64,000 nucleotides of DNA from Cryptomeria japonica (taxonomy: Eukaryota; Streptophyta; Pinopsida; Cupressales; Cupressaceae), in contig NC_081405.1 in NCBI RefSeq assembly GCF_030272615.1, positions 475,792,008 to 475,856,007 on the forward strand. Reading direction: 5' to 3'. The notes under the pieces are model-generated. The model was not told the DNA's origin. It worked only from the letters and a program-made list of their open reading frames with translations, and did not search any database. Of this stretch, positions 36,101-47,800 are shown piece after piece (positions within the stretch are counted from its first letter, which is position 1; each line of letters begins with the position of its first letter). Both the position numbers and the translations under genes were made by a program.

Positions 36101-38307
36101 TTCATGAGACTCAATTATCTATCAAGATAGATCCAACAAGATTAATTCAACTATGGGGTACCTAAGCAGCATGAAAGGTGCCTAGTGAATCCCTCCATGT
36201 CTTGATATAAGTAAATTTAGGAAATTGGATGAACCCATTTCTATGTGGATGGATCACACCTTGTGCATCGAATAAAATCCTCTTGGATTTTCCCCCTTCC
36301 ATCATTCATACAAGCTACATGGAAAAGATGAAATTGACCTTATGATAGTGCTTGATTGATTTTTTTAGTTCTAAATGTGGGTAATATTTGAATACCAAAT
36401 TCTACTTGTGTCCATTTCTAAGTACACCGATCCTTGTCAATTTGGTCAATTGTGCCTTGATAGCATAAGAATACACTACATAAGGTATCATATAGAATGT
36501 CCAGGGTAGCCCAAATTTTACCATTTGTGAATGAATAGAACCACCAATGGCCTAGGCCCAGTGAATCATTTCACTTTTTCTTTTATAACCTTGATGAACT
36601 CATACATTCATGGTTCAAAGGTGTCTCGGATAGGTAATCCTTCTACTGTACTTAGAAGGGTGATTGTGTCACTAATTTAATTCTTTAAATCACTTTTGTA
36701 TAAAGTATTTGGTAAATTTGAAATAGATTTTTTCTTCTTATTCTCAAATAGCCAACCTACCTGAACATATCTTGTGCATCTATTCGCATTCTCTTTTAAC
36801 TTATTTGAAAACTCATTCTTTTCAAAGGGATGCATTATATGGTATATAGGTATGTTAAATGTTATTGTAATTCCCTTTGAGGTAATTTTTGCATAAAATA
36901 TTCCTTCCTTGATAATTAGCCTTCTTTTCTCACCATAATTGTGTATGCATTCCAGTATGAGTTGGGGAGATTCTAGGACATGATAAATTTGGTGGCTTTA
37001 TATAATCCACTTATTGCAACGTTATGAGCCCATGGTAACACATTTTCAGCTAAAATTCACTTGTGAAAATCATCCATGTTGACATGCCCTAAATTTATGT
37101 AAAACATGACAACACATTTTGGCCAAACTTGTTAGTCCAGGGTGACTCCTTGAAATTGATGCTTCATTTCCTTCACCCTCTTACTCATTTGACCTAGGGA
37201 CAAATAAATCTAGTAATTACCTAAAGGTTTCATATAAAAATGAATTATCTTACTTTTTACCTAGAGTTTTCAACATTTTCAATGATTTTCAAAATGTAAA
37301 AAGCTAAGAAATGTGTGTTTAAACCATCTTAAATGGGTTAATTTATCAAAGAAACATAAGAAATTGAAAATGAAATATTTTTTGTTTATAATTGAAAAAA
37401 GAAAATTACAATTTGGATAAATTTACTTATAGCTATATTTTTTTGTGCATACTTAATTATTTATGATATTTCCAACCTTTAATGAGTGAGAGAGCACGAT
37501 ATTGTGAACTAGGTGACTTTTCTTTCTACAAAAGCATTAGAAAGATTTGTCACTACTTCTTTCAAATCTCTTCATTCAATAATGTCACTTTTTTTTTGTT
37601 CTTTGCTCTTTTGTCTTAGTTGCTAGAATTCTCTTGTGATGAAAATGGTGTAAGACAATTTCTTTTGTGTTGTAAGTTTCCAATGGTTGAATGCATTAAA
37701 TGTGGATAGTGGGTATATGAGCAATAATTAGTTGAAGGCATTCAACTTAGGCCCATGATGAAATTTGAATTTATAAATTTAGGGTTAAAATTGCATGTGC
37801 GAATTTGAACCAAGTTCACAATCTCAACAATTTTTAACAAATATTTTAAAATAAACAAATATGAGGGTTGGGTCTAGAAAACTAAAGAATGAGGACACAA
37901 AATCAAATAAGGTACATGATGAATCTTTAATAGTATAGATAAATATATTATTTAAAAACCAACTTATTTCATTTAGTCCAAATGGTGAAATTGAGTCCAA
38001 AATGAATAGGGAAAAGTGTTAGGGATACATTTTTCATCCTTACATTTTGCCTCCAATTTGTTTTTCATGTGAATTATAATGAATAATGCTTGTAAAAATA
38101 AATATAGGCATCTAACATGAAAATAAACGATAATTTTGTATACAGAAATATGAATATAAATGATTATTCACACTTGCTTTTTGAATAAATAGCTCCATCT
38201 TTGGGCATATAGACATCAAATTCTATAATAGCATCCAATAGAAGTTTGAAATATGCATAAAAAACTACTTAGAAATGTCAACAAATAATTCATAAATATA
38301 GAAAGAG
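33166..38307. other. Unassigned, degenerate sequence
   Basis: No intact gene is present. 36000-36750 on the minus strand reads as a coding-like stretch broken by stops (for example GFIQFPKFTYIKTWRDSLGT near 36160-36220), of unknown family. About 36722-36790 repeats the block at 23875-23960. The rest is AT-rich and featureless to me. Confidence 0.35.
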
Positions 38308-38520
38308 AGATGTAGGATTGTGAAGGAGATAGCAACCAAAAGAAAAATGATTCAGGGTTGTGAAGGAACCATCAATCCAAATAAAATGATATTAAGAGTA
38401 TGAAGGAGTCATCAACCAAAAGAAATTGATATGGGGTTGTGAAGGAGCCATCATAGATATATAGATGCAAATGGGTCAACATAATCAAAAGAAAGTAATA
38501 TAGGGTTGTGAAGAATCCAA
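38308..38520. repeat. Degenerate minisatellite of about 40 bp
   Basis: Four or five copies carry GGTTGTGAAGGAGCCATCA followed by ACCAAAAGAAA and TGATAT. Spacing is about 40 bp at first and longer in the last two copies. It lies shortly upstream of the truncated LINE. Confidence 0.75.
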
Positions 38521-38693
38521 TATTGGTATAGAGCTACAAAGTAACAACTATAAGCATGAAAGAGCATTAGTGATATTATATGACTTTGTTAATTAATTGC
38601 ATGTGAATTACGTAAGAAATTGGAGAAGATTAGGATAACTAAATGTAATTGATATAGTTATGAAAAAATGTCCTAATCGTCTCTGCAAGTCTG

Positions 38694-41330
38694 TTTAGAC
38701 CTATTAGTCTCTGCAACTCTGTTTACAAGATTTTATCTAAGGTTCTTACCTCTAGACTATTGGATATTCTTCCCAGAATTATCTCTACCCAGCAAAATGG
38801 TTTTGTCCCTGGTAGACAGATTCTGGATTTCATTATTTCAGTTCATGAAAATATTCATTCTCTAACGACAACTAATAATCAGGGTTTTTTTCTTAAGTTA
38901 GATATGGCTAAAGCTTATGATATAGTGAATTGGCAGTTTCTCTTAAGGATTATGAAAGCCTTTGGATTTGGAGAAAAAGTTATCCACCTTTGCTCTCAAT
39001 TGATGGAAACTTCCTCTTCTGTTGTTATTGCCAATGGATCCCTTTCAAGTTTCTTCAAAATCTCTAGAGGTCTTAGACAAGGGGATCCCATTTCCCCAAT
39101 CTTGTTTACTATTTTAGCTGAAAGTTTGGGTAGATCTATTTTTTTAAATGTGGAAGAAGGCAATCTCAAAGGTCTGAAACCTTCTACCTCCAATTTTACT
39201 TGTACTCATGAACAATTTGTTGATGACTCAATCACTATGGGGGAAGCTACCATTAGGGAAGCTAAAAATATGAAGAATGTTATGAATATTTATGAATCTG
39301 CTTCTGGTCAAAAAATTAATTGGGATAAGAGCTCTTTGTTCTTTATCAATACCCTTGTTCAAAGATAATTAAGGATTGAAAGAATTCTTGGTTGTAAAAT
39401 AGCTGAGCTTCCCTCTACTTATTTGGGGCTTCCCCTTTGTATTAAGCCTGCGGATAATTTTTGGATTAAGTTGGTTGACAGATTCAACTCTAAATTGGCA
39501 GGCTGGAAAGGGGTAGTCCTTAGTCAAGCGGGCAAGGTTACGTTGCTCAAAGCCACTCTCCAAAACTTGCCTATTTATGCCCTCAGTTTGTTTAAAATCC
39601 CTAGAAAGTTTGCGGAAGCAATTGAAAGAATCCAAAAAAAGTTTCTTTGGTCAGAAGTGGAAGTCAAGAATAGAATTCCCCTTATTGCCTAGAATAAAAT
39701 CTGCTCTCCTAAGGCCTCTAGGGGGTTGGGTTTAAGGAATATAAGCTCTACGAATAATGCCTTATTAGCTAAACAAATATGGAGAATGAAAGGGGAGGAA
39801 AGAGAGTGGAATTTAATCTAGAGAAATAAATATCTTCACATGCAACCTTCTGAGGAAGAATTTTTAGATAAATCTTTTATTGTTGAAGGTTTTGCAATAT
39901 GGAATGCAGTTCAATTGGCCAAAAGTTGGGCTGCAGCTGGAAGAATGTGGAATTTGGGGAATGGTAGAAGTATAAGATTTTGGGAAGACGCATGGATTAT
40001 GGATAAACCCCTGGAGGAAATTCCAATCCTTTATGATTGGAAAGATTGGTTCAAAAGTAGGTATGGGGGTTTGGTCAAAGATTACTGGAGAAATGGGAAA
40101 TGGATTTATTTTAGCCAGCAGTATCCAGGGTTAAAGTTTCTTGAGATTGTGCTTTCTTCTAAAATTCCGAGAGACAATAAAAAGGATAGGTTGATATGGA
40201 GGGAAACCTCGGATGGGAAGTATTCTGTGTCCTCGGTTGTGGCTATCCAAAATAAAGTTGTGGAAGAAATTCCTATTTGGGCTAAAGTTTGGAATAAGAA
40301 GTTAGTTCCTAAAGTTAATAGCTTTTTTGGGATCTTTATCCAAAACAAGGTATTAACTCTAGACAACCTTCAAAAGCAAGGATTTGTTTTTCCTAACAGG
40401 TGTTCTCTTTGTTGCAGGGAAGAAGAGTCTACTTGCCATATTCTCCATCAGTGTACTTTCAACTAGGAAATTTGGAAAATTATTTTAAGTAGGTGAAAGC
40501 TGAGTTGGGTTTTTTCGAACTCTCTTGGGGAATCCTGACAGCAATGGCACTGCCCTAATTCCAACCCAAAGATTGTGGACCTTTGGAAACTTACCTTCCC
40601 TAATGTTATTTGGAATATCTGGAAAGAGCGTAACAACGAGTTTTTTAGGGATAAAAGTGCCAACCCTGAAGTAGTGGTGGTTAAAATTTACAGGAGTATC
40701 TTTGAATGCATCAATGGTATTGATGATGGACCAGTTGCTAAAGAAGACTTCAATGACAAGTGGAACCTTTCCACTACCAAATCTAGTAAGGAGAAGGGCA
40801 GAGAAGGTCTTGCTTGGTGTTTTCCTCCTCAGGGATGGATAAAGGCCAACTTTGATGGGGCTTCTAAGGGGAATCTGGGTAAAGCTAGTTATGGGGGCAT
40901 TGTCAAGAATTTTGCTGGAAGTTGCCTAGTGGTGGTTGCTGGTCCTTTGGGGAGTCAAACCAGTCATTTCGCTGAAGCCTCAGCTGCGCTAAATACTCTA
41001 ATTATTGCTAAGAACCTAAATCATGATAAATTATGGCTTGAGGGAGACTCACCTAATATTATTAAGTATTTGAAGGGGGAAACTGAGCCATCGTGGTCCA
41101 TTGAAAACATTATTTTGAAAGCTAGGGAAATCATTGCTAGTTTTAAAGAAATAATAATAGATCATGCCTTTAGAGAGAAAAATATGGTGGCGGATTGTCT
41201 GGCGAATCTAGGTGTTAACTTCGAATCTCAAACAATTTGGCATGGGGAAGACATTAATATGAGTATTAAAGAGCTCCTTAGAAAGGATAGATTTATGGGG
41301 AAAGAAGGACCACATAATCATGATAGTTGA
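38694..41330 (+). pseudogene. 5'-truncated L1-type LINE, RT to RNase H, six in-frame stops
   Basis: One plus-strand frame is continuous for 2.6 kb. It enters within the RT at FRPISLCNSVYKILSKVL, then shows QNGFVPGRQILD, KLDMAKAYDIVNWQFL, GLRQGDPISPILF and the catalytic block QFVDDSITM. LGLPLCIKPADNFW and the thumb region follow, then a zf-RVT motif (CSLCCREEESTCHILHQC), then a plant L1 RNase H (WIKANFDGASKGN, LEGDSPNIIKYL, REKNMVADCLANLG). Stops are TAA 39366, TAG 39690, TAG 39819, TAG 40464, TGA 40494 and TGA 40536; most sit where LINEs often have Trp, so TGG>TAG/TGA is likely. No endonuclease or ORF1 part is upstream. The natural stop, TGA 41328-41330, overlaps the next ORF. Confidence 0.88.
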
Positions 41331-42255
41331 TATGAGTAACTTATGCATTGACAGAAAGGTAATGATTACTTGGCAAAGGGGCAGAATCCCAATCAAATAT
41401 AATATCACTTCGCACACTTTGTGGGTCATCTTTTTCAAAATCTCGAGAGACAACGGGAAGAAAGTTTTGAGTTTGCAGACGAATAGAGGTGAAAGTCTAA
41501 AATTGAATATGGGAGGTGATTTAAGGAGGGAGGAACCAGACAACACATCCAGATGGAAGGATATGCCGAAAGTTTGGGCGAAGCTGGAAAAAGGATCCCT
41601 AACGAGTTTCATGGAGAAGCTGGTTGATTACGACAAAGGTAGGGTTAATCACGCAGTCTACAAAATTTCTAAAAATTGGAGTAATGGGTCCTTTAAAATC
41701 TATGGTGTGAGGTTCAAATTGGACGCGAGCCTCATCGTGACTATGACAGGTATGCCCCACTCAGGGCTCAATTTTTTTAGAGATCTTAAAGTTTCCAATA
41801 ATGCGGTAAATCTTTTCTCGCGTAAGGAAAATGAGAGGTCTAAAATCGGAAAAGCCACAAGGGGTTATTATGAAGCCTCCAATATCAAGAAAATCTGGGG
41901 CTAAGTTTTGAATGCCATAATGGAATACATAACTATTGAGGGTCGCTTTTCCAGGGCCCACACTTATCACTTTGTGTTATTAAACTACTGTAGGCATGAG
42001 AAAAGGGTCTCCCTACCCTACTATCTCTTCAGGTCCCTTTCTAGGTCACTCAATAAACACAACAAGAATCCCTCGAATCCGGTGCTCCATAGTGGACTCC
42101 TGTTGCTCATTTATGAGCACTATAAAATCCTTGCCATGTAGGAAAAATAGAGGTTATCGACTTCTCCAGGGAAAGGCAAGAGAAAGCTGGAGGAAGGAGA
42201 ACCCAACAAGGAGGAGGCTACTTCTAGAAAAAAAGTAAGAGTGCCACTGGGATGA
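41320..42255 (+). pseudogene. Unrecognised ORF B: conserved domain plus nuclear-type basic segment
   Basis: The ATG at 41320 overlaps the LINE RNase H stop (ATGATAGTTGA, frame +1). The frame runs to TGA 42253-42255 with internal stops TAA 41902, TAG 42139 and TAG 42148. An N-terminal basic region leads to a domain with YDKGRVNHAVYKISKNW, GMPHSGLNFFRDLKVS and YITIEGRFSRAHTYHF, then VSLPYYLFRSLSRSL. A bipartite basic stretch, KRKLEEGEP.. and RKKVRV (42178-42243), looks like a nuclear signal. I do not recognise the family with certainty; the middle part loosely resembles plant-specific putative transposon protein domains. A second copy is at about 49550-50130. Confidence 0.6.
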
Positions 42256-43094
42256 AAGCCCATGATGAAAAGAATGAAACAGAGGAAACTGGAAAAGAGG
42301 GCAGTGAAATGGAAATGGACGAATCAGAAGGTGAGGACAGTTGGAAAGATGAGGATGTGGGTGCAGAGGATGAAGAAGGTGATAACAAGTCCGACAATGA
42401 TAGCCCAATTCACAGTGCTAGCTTAGGCAACGACAACCAACCTATGGTGGATTTGGAGGATAAGGATAATGAGGAAAAAGATTTGAATTCTGAGAGGGAG
42501 AAGAACAAGGAACCCAAGAAGGATATGGCTAAGGATAGTTTGAGTGAGGATAAGGAAAGCGCTAGAGAAGGGTTATTCCTGGATAACCTTAAAAAACTCA
42601 CTGAGGCTAGATTGGGTTGTGACAGATGGACATATGAACTTTTGAAGAATTTGGACAAAAATGGGAAACAGATGGATGAGAAAAGGAAGGAAGATGACAG
42701 GAATCAGAAGCAATGGAAACAGGAAATGGAGGAAAAAGTTAAAAAAATGGCAGCTCAGATTGACCATCTGGAAGAAGGGAAAGTGACGATGAAAAATCTG
42801 CTGGGTATTATCCCGAATATCTTGTCTGCAGTTACAAAGAACCTAGAGGATATTTCAAAGGTCCTCGATAACTCCAACTCTCCCAAACCGGTGGTGGACC
42901 TCGACATGGATGAAGATGCAATCGAGATTGGAAGTCGGGAAGCTACCCCTGGTGGAGCAGCAAAGAGAACTAGAGCAAGTGTTAAGAAAGTTGCTACTGC
43001 TTCTGCTAAGGATATCCCTAATCTTAGGGATAATATCAAAGACCTATATGGGATTAGCAGTAACTTGGCTAATGCCCTGAAAAATATAAATTAA
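42252..43094 (+). CDS. Unrecognised ORF C: acidic, coiled-coil protein
   Basis: This open ORF has 280 residues. Its ATG overlaps the ORF B stop as ATGA (42252-42255). Residues 1-100 are highly acidic (EMEMDESEGEDSW, DKDNEEKDLNSE). Residues about 100-190 are charged and helical, with heptad character (WKQEMEEKVKKMAAQIDHLE). The tail is basic with a TPGGAAKRTRASVKK segment. No enzymatic motif is seen. It may be the separate product of a stop-start overlap, or the C-terminal half of one protein with ORF B after a one-base shift; the acidic continuation of the second copy near 50370-50560 does not decide. It is intact but lies within retroelement debris. Confidence 0.55.
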   Translation: MKAHDEKNETEETGKEGSEMEMDESEGEDSWKDEDVGAEDEEGDNKSDNDSPIHSASLGNDNQPMVDLEDKDNEEKDLNSEREKNKEPKKDMAKDSLSEDKESAREGLFLDNLKKLTEARLGCDRWTYELLKNLDKNGKQMDEKRKEDDRNQKQWKQEMEEKVKKMAAQIDHLEEGKVTMKNLLGIIPNILSAVTKNLEDISKVLDNSNSPKPVVDLDMDEDAIEIGSREATPGGAAKRTRASVKKVATASAKDIPNLRDNIKDLYGISSNLANALKNIN

Positions 43095-43282
43095 TTCCTT
43101 TTGTCGGGTCTGGCTGGTTTTTTGCTGGTTTTTTGGGGCTTTTAGCTGGTTTTTTCTAGTTATTTTGCTGGTTTTCCTAATGTTTGTTCCTCTTGGTTTC
43201 TTAATGCTTTTATCTTGTAAGGTCCTTTTGTAAAGGGTTTCGGGGCCCCTTCAAAACCTTCTTTTACTTTAATACAAAACAA
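43095..43282 (+). other. 3' tail of the LINE/cassette unit
   Basis: T-rich repeats of GCTGGTTTTTT lead to TTGTAAAGGGTTTCGGGGCC, then CTTTAATACAAAACA. A related tail (TTGTAAAGGGTCAAGACCC, then TTTTTAATATAAAAAAC) ends the LINE ORF1 fragment near 52705-52806. A shared 3' tail suggests both came from LINE-type retrotransposition. Confidence 0.5.
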
Positions 43283-44519
43283 TGTCCTATTGGATGACAA
43301 GCATTAGATCTAAGATAAGGGCATGCAAGAAAGAATAAGGAGGTGGCCTTAGATGTTTCTCCTGATGTTGGGGACCAATGATCAATTGATAATATCAAAA
43401 GTACTTTAAAGAAAGAAAAGAAATAAAGATTCTTTTATAATTCATGATGCTAGGTGGTCTATATATGGGTTTGCAGATGGCTTATAGCAATACGAGACTA
43501 CCCCATACTCCTCGGAGGAGGCAACTATTTGTACTACAAATGAGGCGTACATACCTTATCCCTTACGAAATTTGAACTTTTAACCTCTCTTGGAATTTGA
43601 TAAATACAAATATGTGCCATACCAACTTGCATGGACACAGATACATATACAAATATGGATATAGTATTGGATACATATACAACCATTTCTTAAGACCCCT
43701 CAATATGGATATAATTGGAAATGACATTCATAAAAAGCACATACAAATATATTTAACACCATTCTCTAAGTTATTAGAGGAGATTCTCATTACTTCAAAA
43801 GCAATATAGACACATTTATTGCTATGGAAAAAACATAAATTGATTTAACAATTTACAATATGCAAAAAAATACGTTGTTTTGGAAGATAACCCAAAAATT
43901 GGGTCATTGAAATAGAATAACATTTAGGTTTTGATTATACCAAATATTTAAAAAAAATTGTATGGATGTAAGTTTTTTAAAATTAAATTTAGGAAAATTT
44001 ATGTCAAATTTTCAAAATAATAAAATCACATAATATTCGACACGGTTAAAAAATCAAAGTTTTTGGGCATGCATATTCCGTATCCGATGTGTCTCCAGGC
44101 AGTATCATATATGTATCTATTTCGAATATAGGAATATGTGCGCCTAAAGAGACAGGGATGTGCCTAATCTAGCTCCAAAATTCTGCTATCGTAGAACCGA
44201 TAACTTTCGTGTTATGCAGACACAAAAACTGCAGTATAGGCACAGAATGGCTATGGGGCTCAACAGAAGCGTTGCGGCTGCTGTCCCCCACTATAATATA
44301 ACATGAAAGTTATTGGTACACGACAAGACATTTTGAAACCAAGAGAGAGAGGATTATCCGAATACTTTGGTGTCATATAAAATATAAACATATCAACATA
44401 AGCATATAATATTTAAATGAAAATAATAATAAATATAAAATAAATGATATAAAGTAAAAGCACATACCATCGTCCTTACAAATTATGTATTTAAGTAGTA
44501 CTCATGCAAGGATGAATTA
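43283..44519. other. Unassigned AT-rich segment
   Basis: No gene is recognised. The region around 44040-44290 is less AT-rich (GCATATTCCGTATCCGATGT) and may be retroelement debris. No PR-4 coding remnant was found next to the promoter copy that follows. Confidence 0.35.
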
Positions 44520-44850
44520 TGAGCAGAGCGTTTGGTCCAAGGCGGCGGACATTACTCACTAAAACGTTTTTTTTATTTACACAAAAATCTCTGACAAAAA
44601 CTGGACGCAATTATATTTTATAATCAGCGTATGCACTGCAATGAATGTGGACAATTTTAGTTTTGTAACGTCATTTCAAGAAGTCATTCATTACGAATTA
44701 TGATAACAATAAAGAGAGTTCACGTGTATGGAAGTCTTCCTTAGACCAAACAAATTAAAAAATACCCCCACTCAAACTTCTTTGTCAACATACTCATGCT
44801 TATCCAAATCTGTATCATGGTCGAGGAGATCAAGATTGTAAATTTTAATG
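44520..44850 (-). promoter_or_regulatory. Orphan diverged copy of the PR-4 promoter
   Basis: It shares order and orientation with 27080-27440: CCAAGGCGGCGGACAT (both), GTCATTCATTA against GTCATTAATTG, TTCACGTGTATGGAAG against GCACGTGTGTATAGAAG, TCAAACTTCT (both), and CTCATGCTTATCCAAATC (both) followed by ATCATGGTYGAG. The GCC-box core and the G-box-like site are kept. No TATA box or PR-4 coding sequence follows toward 44460. Confidence 0.7.
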
Positions 44851-47800
44851 TGACTATATATATATATATATTTAAATTCAAATACTGGATTTCATTTGTA
44901 TATGAAAGTAATCTTTTTTTGTATAAGATTGAATTGACTCACTTTTGTCTTCTTTGATAACTAAAATTGTCAAGGTGGTATCTCGAAAGATTAGATAAGA
45001 GTGTGTAAATTTCATAAGTGAATGAGTTCTCCTTGGTAAAGTCCCTTTAACAAGTTGTTAACAATGATCAAAATACCAACAAGCATGTTGATGATGATGA
45101 TGATTATAGATTTGATTTTTCATTCTTTTGGAATCTAAAGTACAATCATTATTATTCCCTATAAAATTAGGCACATATTGAGTGTATTTAAATACAATGG
45201 CATAGCAACATGTTGCACACACATGTTTTACGCCAACTTGTAAATACATTATTATGTTGCCACTAGTCTTCTACTATGCTACCACTAGTCTCCTACCATT
45301 CTAAGAGAGAAGGCCCTCCATCATCCATTGATTTCCTTCACCAATCACATCAAGAAATTCCATTTGAAGTTTTTCTACCTTTAATTTATGACCCCATCAT
45401 TTAAAAAATAAATAAATTGGATGGAAGTGCATTCAACATGTGTTTGCACTAATTCTAGAGATGCAAACATTGGAGTTTATAGAGCCTCGCGTTGGCTAGA
45501 GATCCACCCATATCCATTACTAAACCATTACTAATATATTTGTTGCAATGCATCTTTTACTCACTATTTCCTAACTAGAGAACAATCTAAGAATAAAAGG
45601 TCATCAAGTTTCAAGAAGCAACCATACCTTCTCCATATAAACTCCTCGCTCAAATTTTCCTTCTTAGGTACCTAATGCATACTCAAACCTAAAAAATGTT
45701 TCTTAAAAAATAATTTATCTAGTTCACAGATTAAAATATTGTAATGGAAGCATTTGAAATGAATCCCTAAAAAAAATACACATTGAACCCATGAATTCTC
45801 TAAAGATAAATCTAGATCAAATGGGAATGTGAGTGGAAAATATCTACAAGTACATAGACCCTAGTATAGCTCACATAAGAATCATCATGACCAAAATATA
45901 TATTAATAAATGTGTCTATTTAACATCTCAATTAAATTAACATATGTAGACTAAGGGAAGTATTAGAAGTGATCCTTAAAAGAGAACAATGGGAAAAAAG
46001 TATTTTTAGATTAGAAAAGGGATACCAAGGTGTAAGGTGAAGGAAATCGGATTAGCTAGTCTATGCATGCAAATTATGAATCAAAATCCATTAATGCCAT
46101 TTTATATTTAAGAAGAATGAATCCAATAGGCCCAGCTCAAATCTATTGGGAAAGGGCTGAGCACAAATTGTATTCACTTTTCTTGTGTGAGTTGAATTTG
46201 CTATGATTGAATATGAAATGATTAATTGTAAAAACTAGGGTTAAGGATGCAAAATTGAGAGAAATTGACATGAACAAACAATTCCAGAACAAATATACAT
46301 ACACTAAGTACATATCTAGAAATGGGAAGAAAAGAGGAACTTGTATTTGAAATTTGAGCTTAGAACTATCAGATTATGGGGCTAGGCGACCTAATCCCAA
46401 AGGTGTCAAATTTAGTTATCGAAAATAGTTTTAAGGATTAGGATGTCCTTCAAAATCTCCTCATAAAATTTTATTAGAAAACTTTTCGACATTGTATGTT
46501 GATTGTCAGTGTCCAAGGTTTTCTAATTCTTCAAAATCTGTTTTAGTTTGTCTCAATTTGTACTTTCTATATCTATATTCCTTCTCTTCATAACCTATTA
46601 GCTGCACCCACAAGATAAGAGAAATAGTGTTGTCATGATAGGAGTTTCCTAGGTCAAAGTACAGGTTTGGAATGAAATCTTATGATGAATTGAAATGGAA
46701 AATAGTTGGATCTAGAAATATAATATTGAATTGAAATGATATACCTTCTTAATGAATCTCCTTCATGTTGAAGGCTCCATGAAAAGGTTGATGTTGTCAT
46801 GTAGGAATTCATCGTTTTCTTCATAACATGCATGCATGAGTCCCAACAACAAGGCCTGATTAGGTACTCATGTAAAAACAATGTGAAGCAATGCAACTTA
46901 CACAAATGAGGTCTCTCTAAATGGATAAAAGGAGAAAAACCAAATGGGAACCCCCCCCCCCCACAAAAAAAAAAAAAAAAAGTGAGAGATGCAATGAAAT
47001 GAAAAAGGTACTACATGTGACTAATATGAAGGACTCCAAGTGACCCCCCAAGTACTGAATTGGTCACATAAGTACAATCAACATTTCCCCCATAGGAGAG
47101 AAAAGAAGAGATAATACATATTCCTCCATAATGAAGAAGCTTCAATCTCGAAGATCAAGGTTGATGGAGATCCAAGAGTGGAAAATAATGTTCCTCCCTT
47201 AGGAAGAAACAAACCAAGTGGCCAAGGTTGAAACAACCCCATGATGCGTGCCATGAAAATTTATTTGATTGTGTGTGAATTTGATTTGATCTTTGTTGAA
47301 AAAAGTTTTGGAAAGTGTTGTGATTTACTAATGATGTGGGAATGTTTTGTTTTGAGATGGTGGATTGAATTGTCAATGGTAATAATCATTTGTCTAGTTC
47401 AAGAAAACATTTTAACTTTGGAGGGAACATTTTAGAAAAAAAAATGGCTTTTGTTAAATGTTATGTTGGCTTATAAGGTCAACTATTTAATTGGTTTGAT
47501 GTGGGGTGTTGGTTTTTAGTGGATTGTCATTTTTTTTGGATCAGTCTATGTGACTCATTAAATTTAATTTATCAAGATGTTAAAACAGTTTTTAAAAGTT
47601 ACAAGTTACAATTGTTTTATTAGATTAAGAAGGATGACAATTACAATGAGGATTACGAAAGGAATTGTATAATATAAAAAAAAACTCAATACAAAGTAGA
47701 TATAATGGAATAGACATTAGAATATAATGTTGTCTCAAGGCTATGTTACTTGTAGTAAGAAGTCTTTCCAAAGTAATACACTTCAACTACTTATTAATCT

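Noticed and set aside
43500-43580. Possible tRNA-like segment
   Set aside because: No acceptor stem or TTC loop in the right places.
45058-45249. Short Cys/His-rich ORF (63 residues)
   Set aside because: No conserved spacing of Cys and His and no similar copy; likely chance.
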